Of a stretch of DNA of 64,000 bases, positions 11,380 to 24,577 are shown piece by piece. How positions within the stretch are numbered: position 1 is the stretch's first letter; each line of letters begins with the position of its first letter. This stretch comes from Bradysia coprophila (lineage: Eukaryota > Arthropoda > Insecta > Diptera > Sciaridae). The notes under the pieces are model-generated. The model saw only the letters and a program-made list of their open reading frames with translations, was not told the origin of the DNA and did not search any database. Location: NCBI RefSeq assembly GCF_014529535.1, contig NW_023503727.1, positions 3,782,001 to 3,846,000 of the forward strand, given 5' to 3'. Position numbers and translations under genes: made by a program.

Positions 11380-12440
11380 GTCCGTTCACACTGAAAAATT
11401 TGACAAAAATTTTTCCGCAGGACTGAGGAACATATATACACGAACTTTTTGACTTTTCCCCCTTTGCTCCTACTACCCCCAAAGTATTTTATTCGCAATC
11501 TGGGCGTCCATACGAGTTCAACGAGCTATCACACGCCTCATAAGGTTAAGATTTGGCCGAGATATTACATTTCAAAACTTGGAAATTTGCAGAAATTTGT
11601 ATGAAGAAATTAATTTTCATACATTTTGAAATTGATGAATTTTACCAACCTTTGTTACTTTGTTACTTTGTTACAACGAAACTTTTGAATTTACCGGTGA
11701 ATTTGGCTGAAATTTTCAGGGTATGTTAAGGACGTAATTCTAAGAAACTAATTTGAAGGAATTTTTATAAAAGCTTATAATTTCGGAGCTATGAGCGTGT
11801 TAACCTATTGAGCTATGGGACCTATAACTCGGAAAATATGGCAGATAGAAAGTTCGTTTAAAAGACAAATTTATAGAGTTTCAGATTTCATTTGACACGT
11901 GTTTCATGGTTTTCCTAAAAAGTCGACTATTTGGGAGCTATGAGCGTTTTAAGTGCGTCAAATTTTCGATTTTCGTCAAATTTTCTATTTTTATCAAAGA
12001 GATCAAAGAGAAAGTTATACAACTATGTAAGAAGAATATTTTCGTTCAAACTGCACAATATGATTGTCTATTATCTGCGACCAAATTCTAAAAAAGCATA
12101 ACTTACAAAAGAGCTGATATCGCCCAAAACCACTTACAGTGGAGGTGTGACGCAAGTCCTGTTATCCACTTACAAAAGAACTGATATCGGTGTAGGTGAC
12201 GCTTACAGGTTCGACACGCAAAAAGGTATGCGTCACAAATGGCAGCTGATGAGGAAAGTACGCGAAAGTTTTATCAACAAAAATTTACCAGAAAAATTTT
12301 AGGAAGAAAATTATAATAAAAAAGTTTGCGTCACAAGCGTTGAGGAAGGAAAATTTTAAAAATTATTCCTAAAAATGGAATTCAAACGGAAGAAAGCCGA
12401 ATCATCTGCCACTTTTTGACGCAAACTTTTTGTGGGCTGT
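11380..12440 (+). repeat. Diverged copy of the 3.6-5.4 kb complex repeat
   Basis: Shares scattered motifs in the same order with 3590-5460, including GACGCAAGTCC, CAACGAGCTATCAC, GTCAAATTTTCGATTTTCGTC (only two units rather than 18) and a GATATC-rich palindromic end. 12441-13473 holds no gene I can support. Confidence 0.5.
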
Positions 12441-13473
12441 ATTCCCCACTTGTCAAATAACAACTTGGAACCTCGTAAGTACAATGCTTTACGTGATTAG
12501 GCAATGTAAATGAAAATGAAACATGCCGTAACACGTAAAAATTATTAACGATTCCCGCAACTCCCGAGGAAGACGAAAAGTTTTCGTGTGAATTTTGTTG
12601 ATGCGAGGCGAAGCCGAGGTCAATAAATACAAAAAACTAGACCTTTCATTTTCATCAAGGAGTTATGTAATGAATTAAAGATGATGAGGGCGTCCAAAGT
12701 AGTGTCTGAAACATGAAAACTACGGTTTTTGACGCATGTAGCATGTCAATTATAATTATATGAAAATCCATTACACCACTGCGTGAACACGTCCAAGAGA
12801 ATAAATGATTAATTGAAATCTGTTTTCGTTTTTACTTAGTAAGATAATTATTAAATAATATTTTATTGAGCAGAATAGTTTACAACTTAATAAATTCGAA
12901 TGGCTGATTATATTCGTAAAAAAAAAGTTTAATAGAAAGTTCATATATTATATAATGTAACGCGTAAAACGTTCCTTACAATTAAAATCGTTTATATCCT
13001 GGTAATCTAAAATGATTTAAAGTTTAAGTAAACAGAGTAAATGTGTATGGCTGGCTAGGCTATGCTATATATTTAACATATGACAAACGGCAAGAGGTTT
13101 GCAGGATCATTGCAAACAATACTCTCTCTAGCAAACAAACTCTCAGCTCTCTGTGTCAAATTCTCACCTTATTTCTTTGTATTCTACAAACACTGTTCTA
13201 CATTTTGACTGACAACGTTGTAATGTACATGTAAATTCCAAAGACTACTTGATTTTTTCACCACCTTAATAAAAGCAGTTTGGTTGCTAGAGAGGGTATT
13301 GTTCCAAACTATTGCATCTCTTGTTTAAAAAGTGTCTGAATACCAAATGTTTTTGCTAGCGAGAACTTATCGTTCTTGCCTTTTATTAGGTTGATCTGAA
13401 ATGACGGGAATCCTGAAATTTTACATTTAGACGAGATTATTGTCTCCATGAAGATAAGTTTGTTAATAGTCTG

Positions 13474-14672
13474 GTGCGAGTTGTCCTTTCGCTCATATTG
13501 AATGTAAAAAGCGATTTTATGGTTGATTATCGTAGGTGGGTCGGCCACGAACCCGAATCGCAATGTTGCCAAGCTGGGATCGACCTGGTTTGGGCCAGGG
13601 AGCCGCCGTCAGCTAAAACTTCTTTTGGCTCTATAAAATTGAATTTTGATCCGACTTGAGTGGGAAAAAATCTTGTGTTCCTTGAACCTTTCTGCATACG
13701 AGAAAAATATAAGTGATTGAAAAAATGTGCAGGTGGCGCTGTAATTCAAGATGGCGCCCATCAATACAAAAAATGTGCAAATCTGGAAAATCCGGTAAAT
13801 GCTTTTTTGAAAGGAATTAATGTTTTTTTATTTTTAACATAAAATAGACACCGTTCGGAACAATTAAGGCTCGGAACGGGTTTGGGTTGACCTGATCAGT
13901 TCAGGTTATGACCCGAACCGGTCTTAGACCCGAACCGGAACTAAGACTTCGGGTTCAACCCGAACTTGACCCGAACCAGAATTTTCGATTTCGGGTTCAA
14001 ACCGAACCCGACCCGAACCCGAAGTTATTCAACCCGTACTTGACCCGAACCCGAATTTCCATTTCGGGTTTGACCCGAACCTGATCTGAACCCGAAATTT
14101 TCAAATAGATCAGGTCCGGTTCGGGTGACCCGAAAATTTTACACTAAAAAATGCCAAAAATTTCGGGTTAACCCGAACCGGACCTGATTTATTTGAAGAT
14201 CTCGGGTTCAGGTCAGCTTCGGGTCAAACCCGAAATGGAAATTCGGGTTCGAGTCAAGTACGGGTTGAATAACTGCGGGTTCGGGTCGGGTTCGGTTGGA
14301 ACCCGAAATCGAAAATTTAGGTTCGGGTCAAGTTCGGGTTGAACCCGAAGTCTTAGTTCCGGTTCGGGTCAAGATCAGGTTCGGGTTCCGGTCTGACCGA
14401 ACCCGACCCGTTCCGAGCCTTAGAAACAATTTCGCCCATGGAACCATGTCAAAAATATTTTATTTTATATTTTTAAATAAATTTTCAAAAATCAAAATTT
14501 CGTAGAGCGAAAAGAAGTGTTAGGCAACGTCGGCCCCCTAGACCAAACCAGGCCGATCCCAGCTTGGCAACATCGCGATTTGAGTTACTGGCCGATCCAT
14601 CTACGATAATCAACCATAAAATCGCTTTTTACATTCAATATGAGCGAAACGGCTTTTTTGGACAACTCGCAC
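13474..14672. mobile_element. 1.2-kb foldback with nested CGGGTT-repeat palindrome
   Basis: Outer arms GTGCGAGTTGTCC (13474) and GGACAACTCGCAC (14672) extend inward about 140 bp, including CGATTATCGTAGGTGG/CCATCTACGATAATC parts. Nested inside at about 13865-14422 is a second palindrome with termini AAGGCTCGGAAC and GTTCCGAGCCTT, filled with degenerate ACCCGAACCCGA repeats inverted at the centre. Related termini recur at 59568. 14673-14974 has no feature beyond the channel gene's 3' flank. Confidence 0.8.
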
Positions 14673-14974
14673 TTGACTATAAGGAATAATGTAGAATGTG
14701 TATCGTTGCCAATGAAATTACAGAGAATGCAAACATAAAAATCACAATTTTTAATCAAACTGATTTACATTCTCCAAATCGATTGCGTAAATTGGGTTCT
14801 CTATCTCTCTCTCTCGTTCTGCCATTTTTAAAACTTAAATTTGTTCTACATTTTTAATTGAAAAATGCGAAAAGTACGTAACATCACTAAAAAAAACGTC
14901 CTTAAAATCACTCAAAAATAAATAATTAAAAGTTTCGAAGGGGCAAGAAGACGTGAAGGGAAAAAATGCTATCC

Positions 14975-17900
14975 CTACATGCAGTAGACGAACGTCCAAA
15001 ATAGGGCATTGAACGCGACAAATGCACCGGGGAATAGGAAACGAGAACGGCGATCAATCCAGTAAGCTATCTCTTGCGGTGTCATTGTAGTCCAACCGGA
15101 TTTTCCATTCGGTTCCGGTGTATAACATTCTTCCTGTCCGTGCACATGAAGGGTGGCCGAACTGGACGACGGTTCCATATTCACTGCCACACTACCATTT
15201 TCCGTTATTAAATCGTCTAAACTTTTGGTGGTTGTAATTGTGGGAATGTTGGTTTTTGACGGGAAGCTCTGCGAACCAAATTTTTTTCTCGAAATTTATT
15301 GGAACAGACCAATTGAAAATGAAAAGACTCACGTGAACGGTCAAGTAGTTATTGAAGCTGTTCTGTCCATTTTGGGATCCGTCCAAACTGGAACAAGATC
15401 GAGATTTCTGTAGACCAGGAGACATATCTTTTCTTGACGGTCTCGGAGTCAGCGTTGACTTCAAAATGTATTTGCTGTTCACCTATTTTACCACACAGAC
15501 AACGAGTCAACATTTATTTATCACTGTCAGTTTCACACTATACCTTCTTCAATTCGACGTTCTTCTTGCGCCGCCAGATCGTATTGACAAAGGCAAACTC
15601 GACTAAACTTCCGAAAATGAATCCTGTACACCCAAGGAACCAAACTTCCGACACTTTGATGTAACTGACTTTCGGTAAAGTTTTTCCCTGGGCTGAGGCT
15701 AGAGTGATAAACGTTAACATAGTGCTCGTTCCTAACATGATCCGGGGAGCTGACTGATCAGCCTGCAACCAGAATGAGACCCAGGATATGGCGACTATCA
15801 TCATAGACGGCAGGAAGTAGTCCATTAAATAAAATCCCATTTGACGACTCAAATGCAGCGAGAAGCTTAGGGAGCTGTAGTTACCAGCTGCAATTTGGAA
15901 ATTGATTAGTGAGTCGCTTCTCTACGAAACATTTCGTCGGTGTAATGTACCAAAAGCTCCGTGTCGGAGATCACTTAAATCAGCATTGACTGTTGTCTCG
16001 TTCGTCCACGTATTGAGCAAAGCGTATTCAGTTAAATGGAGTTCTGGGGCAAATGTAACAGGGGACTTGGTTTCCCAATGTAAAACCAGTTCTGATGTGT
16101 TGTACATCCCTGTTGTAAATAAAGAAATGTTATCGTGACACAATGGGTAATTTAGCCCAGCCAGATATACTAACAGCTTTCAAAAATGGTATGGCAAGTT
16201 TGTTCGTCGAACGGAAACTTTTGCAAGTTCATCCAACAATGCAACGATGCTTGAATTCTGGTCGAAATAATGACCGTTCCATCTGGTGATATAGATGTGA
16301 GAACATCCTTCTCAGCTGTACCCAATATACTTGACGAACGTTCGTTAGCCAAAAATATGTGCGGCACCCATAGAGCATCTCTTAACGATTGTTCGCCCAT
16401 AATGGGTTCTTTACGCTTTGGTGCTACTTCCTTGAACACCAGTCTAGGATCGACATAACGAAACTGAAGCAGTGTATGCAGTTTGAATTGCTACAGAGAA
16501 AGATTTTTAGTTCATCGCTGTAACGTGGTTTCGTTGTAAACATGTTGCATGTCTTACCAGATCGTGAGCTTCTAAATTTTGCATGAAGTAAACGTATGCT
16601 CGGGTCCATATGTTTATCGGCTGGTGGAGTTATAGTGAATTTATAATAATTTACAATTTATAAAATCGTAAACCCTTCACAGACGGCTATCATATTACCA
16701 GAATGAACTGATCTTCCGATTGAATATTGTCAACAGATTTAAGACAAAATCTTTTACTTCATTATGTTGACCATAAGTTCGAGCTTTTAGCCCCTTTGTA
16801 AGATTTCTTGATAACAGATGACATAACCGTCCGCAAAAGGTTGAACCGGTACTTATTAATGATAGATAGCTTGTTTACTGTGACATTCGATAAACTATAC
16901 AATGTGAAAGTTGTCTATCGTTTTACATATTCATATCACTTACTTGTCTTGTTCCATTTACTCCGAATGCTAGCGATAAAAAAAATACAAATTTTTATAC
17001 TGGACAATGTTATTCATAATTGATATGATCAAGTCCCTGCGTACGAAGCCCTCGAGTAAACGATTTCACTAAATGCACTGGAATAATAGTCTAGTCTACC
17101 AAGGACTTGTTGAAATATTAGTCGCGGGAACTTCGTACGGGACTACAACATTTCATGTTCAAACATTGTGTCATTGAAAGAACTACTTACTTATGGGTCT
17201 TTCCAATCTATCGTATCTGCATCCTGAGAAGGATAAAGCATTAGTAAAATGTGCATGTAAAGTTACAATAATTGTTTAATACCATGAGTCAGTCGCTTAA
17301 TAAGCTGCGTTTGTGATAAACTGTCTGCGTCATGCAGGGAAGGACAATCTGGTTCAGAGCTTAAAATAATAGAAAATCGTTAATTCTATCGTATTATGTG
17401 AAGTGAATCTACTCAATGTCAACAAACAACGTCTGAAGCGACGAAGTATGGCTGATTAAATTTTTGTTAAATGTAGTGAAGTAATAGATTTTGTATCGGT
17501 TCAATATGCCCAAAATTCTTCTAAAAAAGTGAGGAGTTCGATAATTACAGAGGTGATAAATGCTAACCGTATGATTTAAAGTTTTAACGGAGATAATGAT
17601 TAGGCGAGGTTCAAGAACAATGTCAAACATTAAACAAAAGCAAATTCGCTCAGGTTGACCTAAAAACCGAACGTAAGAAATATTTTCCAAACTTCTCTCC
17701 GTTAACACCGTTAACACCGTTAACATACAAGAAACAAATAAAAGTCGTGATCTTGGTCGTGGTATCGTTTTGTTGTCTTTCTCAATAACAAACGATGATG
17801 ACTATAGCCATCTTCAACGATCATTGTACCATCGTTTCCGAAAAGTTTTAGTGAATATAAACAACAGTGACCATAGCAATTGAAAGGTAAATGACCAATG

Positions 17901-20900
17901 TCGACGAAATCAAGTACGATCACTTCAAATCAGCTAATGCTGAAGAAAAAAACTATCGAACCACGTGACTTATGTTCCGGGAATCGTATGGAGCAATGCT
18001 GTTAGAGAGTGTAATGTCTCAATTTATTCATTTCGACAATGCCATGTTGAATAAACAAAAGATTATCGGAGATATGTTTCTAATTGGAAGTCATCAGATT
18101 ATATAATGTCGAGGATAATGCAAAAAAAACGACTAGTCATCGGTGCACGTGATTAATAATTAGCAAAATGTTAGAAAAAATAGAAAGAAATTCAGGTATA
18201 GGTTTTAGGAATGTAAAGCTAAATGTTTAGTGGGTTTTTGAAATTCATTCATTAATCAGTCACTCTAAATGGACATAAGAATGTGAGAAAAAAATGTTTT
18301 TTTTTGTAAATTCGAAAACATATTTATGAATGAATTGCAGACAGAAAATTTTATGTGCGGCAGAAGGTTAATTTCTTGATATTGATCACTGTTATTACGC
18401 CAATCAATATACCGATTCATGGCAGTTCGATCAGACGATATTAGTTTTAAATATGTGAAGTACCTTCGGTATCATGCCGCAAGATGTTTTTGTAAGGTTA
18501 AGTGAATTACTTTGTTCTCAATTTTTGCTGGTTAATCCAGCATCCAGAAATTGAAAATAAGAACGAGATGCTAAACTCCGAAAGGAAATCACAATTCACT
18601 TTTGTAATTATCTATGTAGAACCGACTGCAGTGTCTTCAGTTTCCTGGGAATCTTCAACTTTATTTAATAAAATTTCTTCTGTTTCTCATCATACTCTAC
18701 CCGATTGCGCTCGTCATTCACTCCAGCTCCCCTTTAACTTCTCCTGCTGATCATTCACTCCTCCTACTCCTCATTCACTCCGCCTGCTCCTCCTGCTTCT
18801 CCTGCTTCTCATTCACTCCTCCTGCTCTTCCTTCACTCCTCCTGATCCTCATACACTCTCCTTGCTCCTCATTCAATCCTCCTGCTCCTCATTCAATCCT
18901 CCTGCTCCTCCAAATACTACTCCTGCTCCTCATTATACTCCTCCTTCTCCTCCAAATACTACTCCTGCTCCTCATTATACTCCTCCTGCTCCTTCAAAAA
19001 CTCCTCCTGCTCCTCAAAAAACTCCTCCTGCTCCTCAAAAAACTCCTCCTGCTCCTCAAAAAACTCCTCCTGCTCCTCAAAAAACTCCTCCTGCTCCTCA
19101 TTATACTCCTACGACTGTAGAACCGACTGGACAACGTTGCCCTCATACCTCATCAGGTTATTGATCAGTTAATTTAGCCTTTCATACGATCAAATCTGTT
19201 ACTTCGTTTGTTTAAAGTACCGTTTAAAGTTTCATGAAAGATTTTTTACTTCTTAAATCTTACAATACGTTTTGATGTATAAGAGAACATTAAACCAGAG
19301 CTCACGTCTCTGATTTTGGCGTCATTGTCAATAACAGATGATCGAATTGTTTCAAAAATGGCAGTAAAGTGTTTGGCATTTGTTCTTCATTGGTTTGTAA
19401 ATAACTCTTGCTTTTATCACAAAGTTCTCACTTAGAATCTCACCTAGAATCGGATGACTAGCCGTTTCTAAAAGGGTAATTCGCATTTTTCAATTTTGAA
19501 CTTGACCTTGAAAAGTGATTTTACTCTAGATACTCTCTAAGGTCAATTTAGATTGGTATCGCACATTAAACGTATGGTAATTTTTGCAATATTTATTCTG
19601 TTATTGACAATAATTAGGTGTTGTCGATACAGATTTACTAACATCCATCTTTATAACAGCGTAAATGTCTCTAATCGATTTTTAATGTATAACACACAGG
19701 GTACAGTCTTATGAAAAAAGCTGTAAATGTTGTGAGCTGATCACTTTCAAATTTGTTCATCATATCCCAGCCGTTATTATTTCAATCACAAATGTAGTAC
19801 TTAAAGAATCGATTATGTTGTGTTAGAATATCCTATGAATATTCACCACCAGTCTTCAGACTGTTGGTTTTTTTTAGCTTATCTTCTTGAAGCCACTACT
19901 ACACGACGTTCTACATCTGCACAGGTTTCGCCCTGTTCCACAACAATTGGCTATTAATTTTAATCCACAATTAATAACAAAATATCTATTGACACAATGT
20001 CTATAAATTCAGCAATTATTATAAACTGGTTTGCAATGTGCAATATTACACAGTATGGGTCGTAGCACATTGCATTTTAATTTTCAGTGTTGAAACATGC
20101 CAATTTCTGTGACATAAATGATCAAGTTCAATGAAATGTGGGTTTCCATTGTGAAAACTTTCAAACGATATGCGTTTCTTTCGGGGTCGTAGCAAGAAGG
20201 ACTGACGCCCTGACCAGCGAAGCGATAGTGTGCTCGGCATGTTTTTAACCAAAAGAAGGATAGGTTGCATGTTACATATCAAAATAGAAATATAAAAACA
20301 AAGTAAAAGGGATATGTGGCCGGACAAGTACCAGTAGTTGGCCACATATTGTTCTTTCATTAATACAATAGTTTACTCCTTTTCCCTCCCGGGAAATGAG
20401 TCTTTGTTTGCAACTTTGCATTTTGCCTTGTGTGTTTGCGCCACCCTCACTAACTATGGCCCTGGATTTTTATCAGAATGAAAATCTCTTCAGAATTGTT
20501 GAGTCATGTAATTGGAAAGACCACAGTTCTTGATTAGAAAATAAAGGTGTGCTTACGACTGGTGGAGTGTTAAAAGTAGAAATCGAAAACTGCGGTGTAT
20601 TTTTAGAATCTAGATTTGGTTACCGATTGTTAGTTCCAATTTAATTTTACAAATTAGTGTACGTTATGTTTAACATCGATTTACAATCACAATAATGTAT
20701 CTCCGCATGGCTTACATGAGAATTTTCATTATTTATCTTCAAGAAGAAAAAAACCGAGCCGACGAATATGAACCATTAATGTTAGATGGTGTCTCTAATC
20801 TCTACGTCGAATGATTCTAAAATAATGTATCTGGCAAAGTAATCGTAATTAGTTTAAATTGCCGAAGGAATTGCTCATGCCGGGTTGATTTTATCTCACT

Positions 20901-22103
20901 TAAATTTATGCGGAATCAATATCGTTTCTGCTATTCTGAGAATAGTCCTAAGTATTGGAAAATGCATATGAATGGTTTGGATGTATAACAGAATCGGATC
21001 GATAAAATTCGTAAAATATTTCACTTTTATCAAAATAATATTTAGTTCGTCGAAAAGGTGTCGCAGATCGAAGGTAGAAATTGTTTTCCAACAAGGCTAC
21101 AATCAATTAAATTTAATGAATGATGTTGATGATAAGAAGAATACTTAAATGGTTTAAAGGCAGTTACAGATCATATCGGTGGTGTGATTTACCGTATTTT
21201 ATACCATCAAAAAATTTCGTTATGTTGACGATTCGTCGAATGACATTTCTAATTGGAAAAGTGCAGCACTTGATAATAGAAGTTTTCTCACTTGAACTGT
21301 CACTACGTTTTCAAAAATGGTATGGTGAATTGATGTTCTATGTTTCGTGTAGAAAAGCGATAAATCAAACCTCGAACATTTGAAAATTGGTGTGCCCTGG
21401 AAGAAATAGAAAATTCCAACTATTGCATTGATGGAATTTTCTATTTTGTTTCCTCGGTATACAAATAACTATATCTCAAATCAGTGACGAAAAGTAAAAC
21501 TTCCGTTGCTTTCATTGAGAAAAACGTTGTACGTAACTGGGCGATAAATGCTTTTTTAAGACAAACTAGATATGTATTGTCACATTCGGTGGCATAAAGT
21601 GCAAAGTACTTTATTAGCCGCTAGACATGAAATTGTGACTCGAGACCGCAGGTCGTCTGTCTAATAAAGTTCTTTGCACCGAGTTTTATATAACGATTTG
21701 TGTAAGGGAGACATTTAAACTTTGCAAATTTTGCACATTATGAAGCTGAGTTGATGTCATGGAAAGAATTGCGTCTCTAAAGTGTAGTTGGGCAGGACAT
21801 ATGGCAAGAAGGACAGATGACCGTTGGACCAAAGCCATCATGGACTGGAGACCCCCCACAACAAGACCTGTGCGAAGACCACCAGAGAGACGGACAAACG
21901 GAATAAAGAAATACATCAAAGTTCAAAGGTACATATGGACATACAAACTGGCAACAAGTGGCAATGGATCGTACAACATGGAAAAATTTAGGGGAGGCCT
22001 ACATCCAGCAGTGGATGCAAACAGGCTTAAGAAGAAGAAGAAGAAGAAGAAGAAGATGAAGAAGAAGAAGAAGAAGAAGAAGAAGAAGAAGAAGAAGAAG
22101 AAG

Positions 22104-22135
<32 letters not shown>

Positions 22136-24006
22136 GAAGTAGAAGTAGAAGAAGAAGAAGTAGAAGAAGTAGAAGAACAAGAAGAAGAAGAAGTAGAAAA
22201 AGAAGAAGAAGCTGAGTTTCACAAATGTATTTTGACAGGACTTAAAGCCATAAAGTGACGTTTGGAAAAAAGGTGAGGATCAGATTGTCATATGAGTAAA
22301 AAATCTTGTTTCGAAATTTTGCCATAACTGAAATGATGCATACGAATTTTTGTCAAAGGATTGCGTTGAGAAAAATTACCTGTAACCGGTAATTTTGTGA
22401 AATATTTTTTGCGAAAGATGAGGTTCACTTTTGGTTTACACTCTAACCAAATCACTCTACTAGCATGAACATAGAATATATTCGGAGGCTGATGTAGGAA
22501 GTGAGAACTGCGTTTCTTTTGTTTTGATTTCGTTGTATGACTGAAAACATACAATGCAAGCAATGAAGCAATCCTAAGTGCTAGCTCTTATCACTAAAGC
22601 CTCCAAATTTAACACTGGTCAATTCAGTGCTCTTGCTAGGAACAGTGCTGTGGTCTAACTCAACCTGTGTTTTTTCCAGTTAAACAATTTTTAAACTTTA
22701 TGTTTCGATGAAGAAAAAAAAACATAAAAATTTATTCAACCTATCATCCTTGTTCAAAGAATTAATTCATTCGTTTATACCACCTGCACATATGTTTGCA
22801 AATTACGCCGTAATTGTGATAAAGTCTTATGTAGGTTATGACCGAGATAATTATCAAAATATTGATCACAAGACAGCGAACGAACGTTAACCATTTCATT
22901 TTATGTATAGGTTCCATTAAGAGAATTATGGACAATACGACTTCGCCTGGGCTAATGTGAGTAGGTCTAAGTCGAGGTCTAAGTACAATGCGTTACGTCC
23001 ACATTTTCGTGTTATATCGTAAGTGTTAAAAGGAAAGAGATATTCGCAATGTTAGAATAGACTATTCTGAATTTTAGTGTTGTGGTCTTGTCGTTTATTG
23101 ATAGAACATTCTTCCGGTGCTTTTTTCTACCTGTACACGATTGAGTCTCTTCTGTGGTCAAATCAAATTAATGTTTCCATAAAGACTTCTGATTTCTATT
23201 CGAATCGATTGATAAGGCACCGTTTCAGTAAAATTTAATTGAGAAAATGTTATTTCAATTAAACAAACACACCGCATCTCAGTCCTCACATCAATAGCAA
23301 ATTCTTTTTATTTGATTGATAAAACATTGTTAAACCAAACCAAAACTACAAATTTCATTGTCTGAAACGAATGATCGTGTTAATGACAATAAATGATGTG
23401 CAACAATGCGTTTCAATAAAATACAATTTTGTTTGATAACAATGCACCGTTCCATCAATTAAGTGTTTTATGGTTTGCGATTGTTTAACAGATGCTGACT
23501 TTGTGCATTTATAGCGAGGTGAATTGAAATACGATCAGAATGTACCGATTTCGGTACGAGCTCTGCTACAGTAAGAATGACAGAAATTTTATACAAACTC
23601 ACCTAATAATTATCTGTCCCTTTTTCCTTGGAGCATTGTGCATCTGTGCAATCGAAGCATTGACTTCCGCTGGCGGTATCAATAACATTTGTGGATTTTT
23701 CGTTGTAGTCGTCGTTTTTTCCGTTGTAGTAGTATTGTCGGCTATTGTTGTCGTTTCATTCACAACATTTGGTTGGACTGTACTCGAAATGGGTATTAAT
23801 GTGACGACGGTCGGAGACCCATCTTTTACCAGATTCGCATCCGTCCCACTTTGGGTGTCATTTTGCAGAATTAGGTTTGCATTGGGCGATGTTGAGTTAT
23901 TGATTAGTGGTGAGAAGAGGGTTGCATTTGTGGAATTGGCACATTGAATTTTTACGCCGACTAAGAGCATAACAATTGCTGCATACATGGTGTGTAGTTT
24001 AGCCAT
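14975..24006 (-). CDS. pHCl-1: pHCl-type Cys-loop ligand-gated chloride channel, 10 exons
   Basis: Pentameric anion-channel subunit of the plasma membrane; insect pHCl channels are gated or modulated by pH. Exons (minus): 24006-23603, 17359-17283, 17223-17191, 16783-16758, 16620-16558, 16490-16175, 16109-15951, 15887-15544, 15482-15333, 15268-14975; 621 residues. Exon 1 encodes a signal peptide (about residues 1-22) and an Asn/Thr-rich, glycosylation-prone extension. The Cys-loop is Cys286-Cys300 with the usual 13-residue spacing and a PFDEQ core. Four membrane segments follow; TM2 is preceded by APRIMLGTSTM, as in pHCl and related insect chloride channels. The loop holds RRKKNVELKK, and TM4 ends ALFWTFVYCM at the stop. 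Exons 1 and 2 join as AG|C (Ser), in phase. The 26-nt exon 16783-16758 is the least certain. The assignment to pHCl-1 is from memory of family sequence, not a search. Confidence 0.88.
18766..19115 (+). repeat. CTCCTGCTCCT minisatellite inside channel intron 1
   Basis: Degenerate 20-21-bp units built on CTCCTCCTGCTCCTCA. The last part (about 18985-19100) has five near-identical 21-bp units that read PPAPQKT in one plus frame, giving a 100-codon ORF at 18862-19164. Upstream units are 20 bp and break that frame, and no splice context fits, so I treat it as a minisatellite. A GTAGAACCGACTG phrase occurs before (18619) and after (19117) the array. Confidence 0.7.
19165..21750. other. Channel intron 1, no recognisable feature
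   Basis: AT-rich intronic DNA. Short ORFs at 20046-20360 (minus) and 21120-21383 (plus) lack any recognisable motif. A small inverted repeat (TGCAAAGTACTTTATTAG) lies just before the LINE tail at about 21600-21681. Confidence 0.5.
21753..22213 (+). mobile_element. 5'-truncated non-LTR retrotransposon tail with (GAA)n
   Basis: The plus frame reads VMERIASLKCSWAGHMARR then TDDRWTKAIMDWRPP, the C-terminal part of an RTE-like endonuclease/reverse-transcriptase polyprotein. It then goes out of frame and ends in an imperfect GAA/AAG microsatellite at about 22029-22212. A longer relative lies at about 30400-31530, also ending in GAA repeats, so the microsatellite is probably the native 3' tail, expanded here. 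Confidence 0.8.
22214..23602. other. Channel intron 1, distal part
   Basis: No gene seen. A repeat fragment near 22565-22665 (with CTAGCTCTTATCAC and AACAGTGCTGTGGT motifs) resembles sequence near 34090-34210. Confidence 0.45.
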
Positions 24007-24138
24007 GGCTTTTCAGTTGCTGTTCATAATGGTTTCTCGGGAACACTGGAATTGTAACATTGAGTCTCTGAATTAGATTTTTTTTAAACAGATTATAATG
24101 GACGTTCTGGAGAGAAATTTCAAGCCAAACGGTGTTAA

Positions 24139-24243
24139 GGAATCTCGCGCCGCGTCATTCACAATAATTCACAAAGTGACATCTTCCTTATACAAAATGT
24201 GTCAAAATGTTAATTATTGTGAATGAAGCGGCGCGAGATTCCT
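24139..24243. mobile_element. 105-bp palindromic MITE
   Basis: Arms AAGGAATCTCGCGCCGC and GCGGCGCGAGATTCCT enclose ATTCACAATAATT inverted motifs. It lies about 130 bp upstream of the channel start codon. No TSD recognised. Confidence 0.65.
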
Positions 24244-24456
24244 AGCAACCAGCCAAACAAACTTTACGAATTTTTTTAGAAATTTTAGAAATTTCCAAGA
24301 ATTTTTAGAAATTTTCAAGAATTTTTAGAATTTTTTAGAGTTTTTAATGACTAAAGAATTGAAGTTCCGAATAAGCCCTGGATAAATGCAAAATTGTTAC
24401 CCAACAGTTACGCTTGCTGTGTGTAGATTTTAGCTTAGGGATCATTCATAAAATAC

Positions 24457-24577
24457 GTAACGCTTTTTCAGTGCTGCCACCAAATCTTAACAACTAAGAA
24501 AGACGCGCTCTGCCAGGTTAAAATTATGTTCTCGAATTTCTCGAGGGTTTAATATAGATGGCAGCACTGAAAAAAAC
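24457..24577. mobile_element. hAT-like MITE, CAGTGCTGCCA termini
   Basis: CAGTGCTGCCA and TGGCAGCACTG, extended outward by AACGCTTTTT/AAAAAAACGTT, form the TIRs of an element of about 120 bp. hAT elements often start CAG(T/A/G)G. No independent TSD could be assigned. Confidence 0.6.

Noticed and set aside
13870..14415. Coding or CpG-island role for the GC-richer stretch
   Set aside because: The composition comes from inverted ACCCGA repeats inside a foldback element.
18862..19164. Proline-rich mucin-like gene
   Set aside because: Upstream repeat units are 20 bp and break the frame, there is no start context or partner exon, and it lies in an intron on the opposite strand. A relic cannot be excluded.
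20046..20360. Minus-strand 104-codon ORF in the channel intron
   Set aside because: It looked tempting as an extra exon, but exons 1 and 2 already join in phase without it and no motif is visible.
21759..22222. Lys-rich (plus) or Phe-rich (minus) protein
   Set aside because: It is the translated GAA microsatellite at the tail of a LINE fragment.
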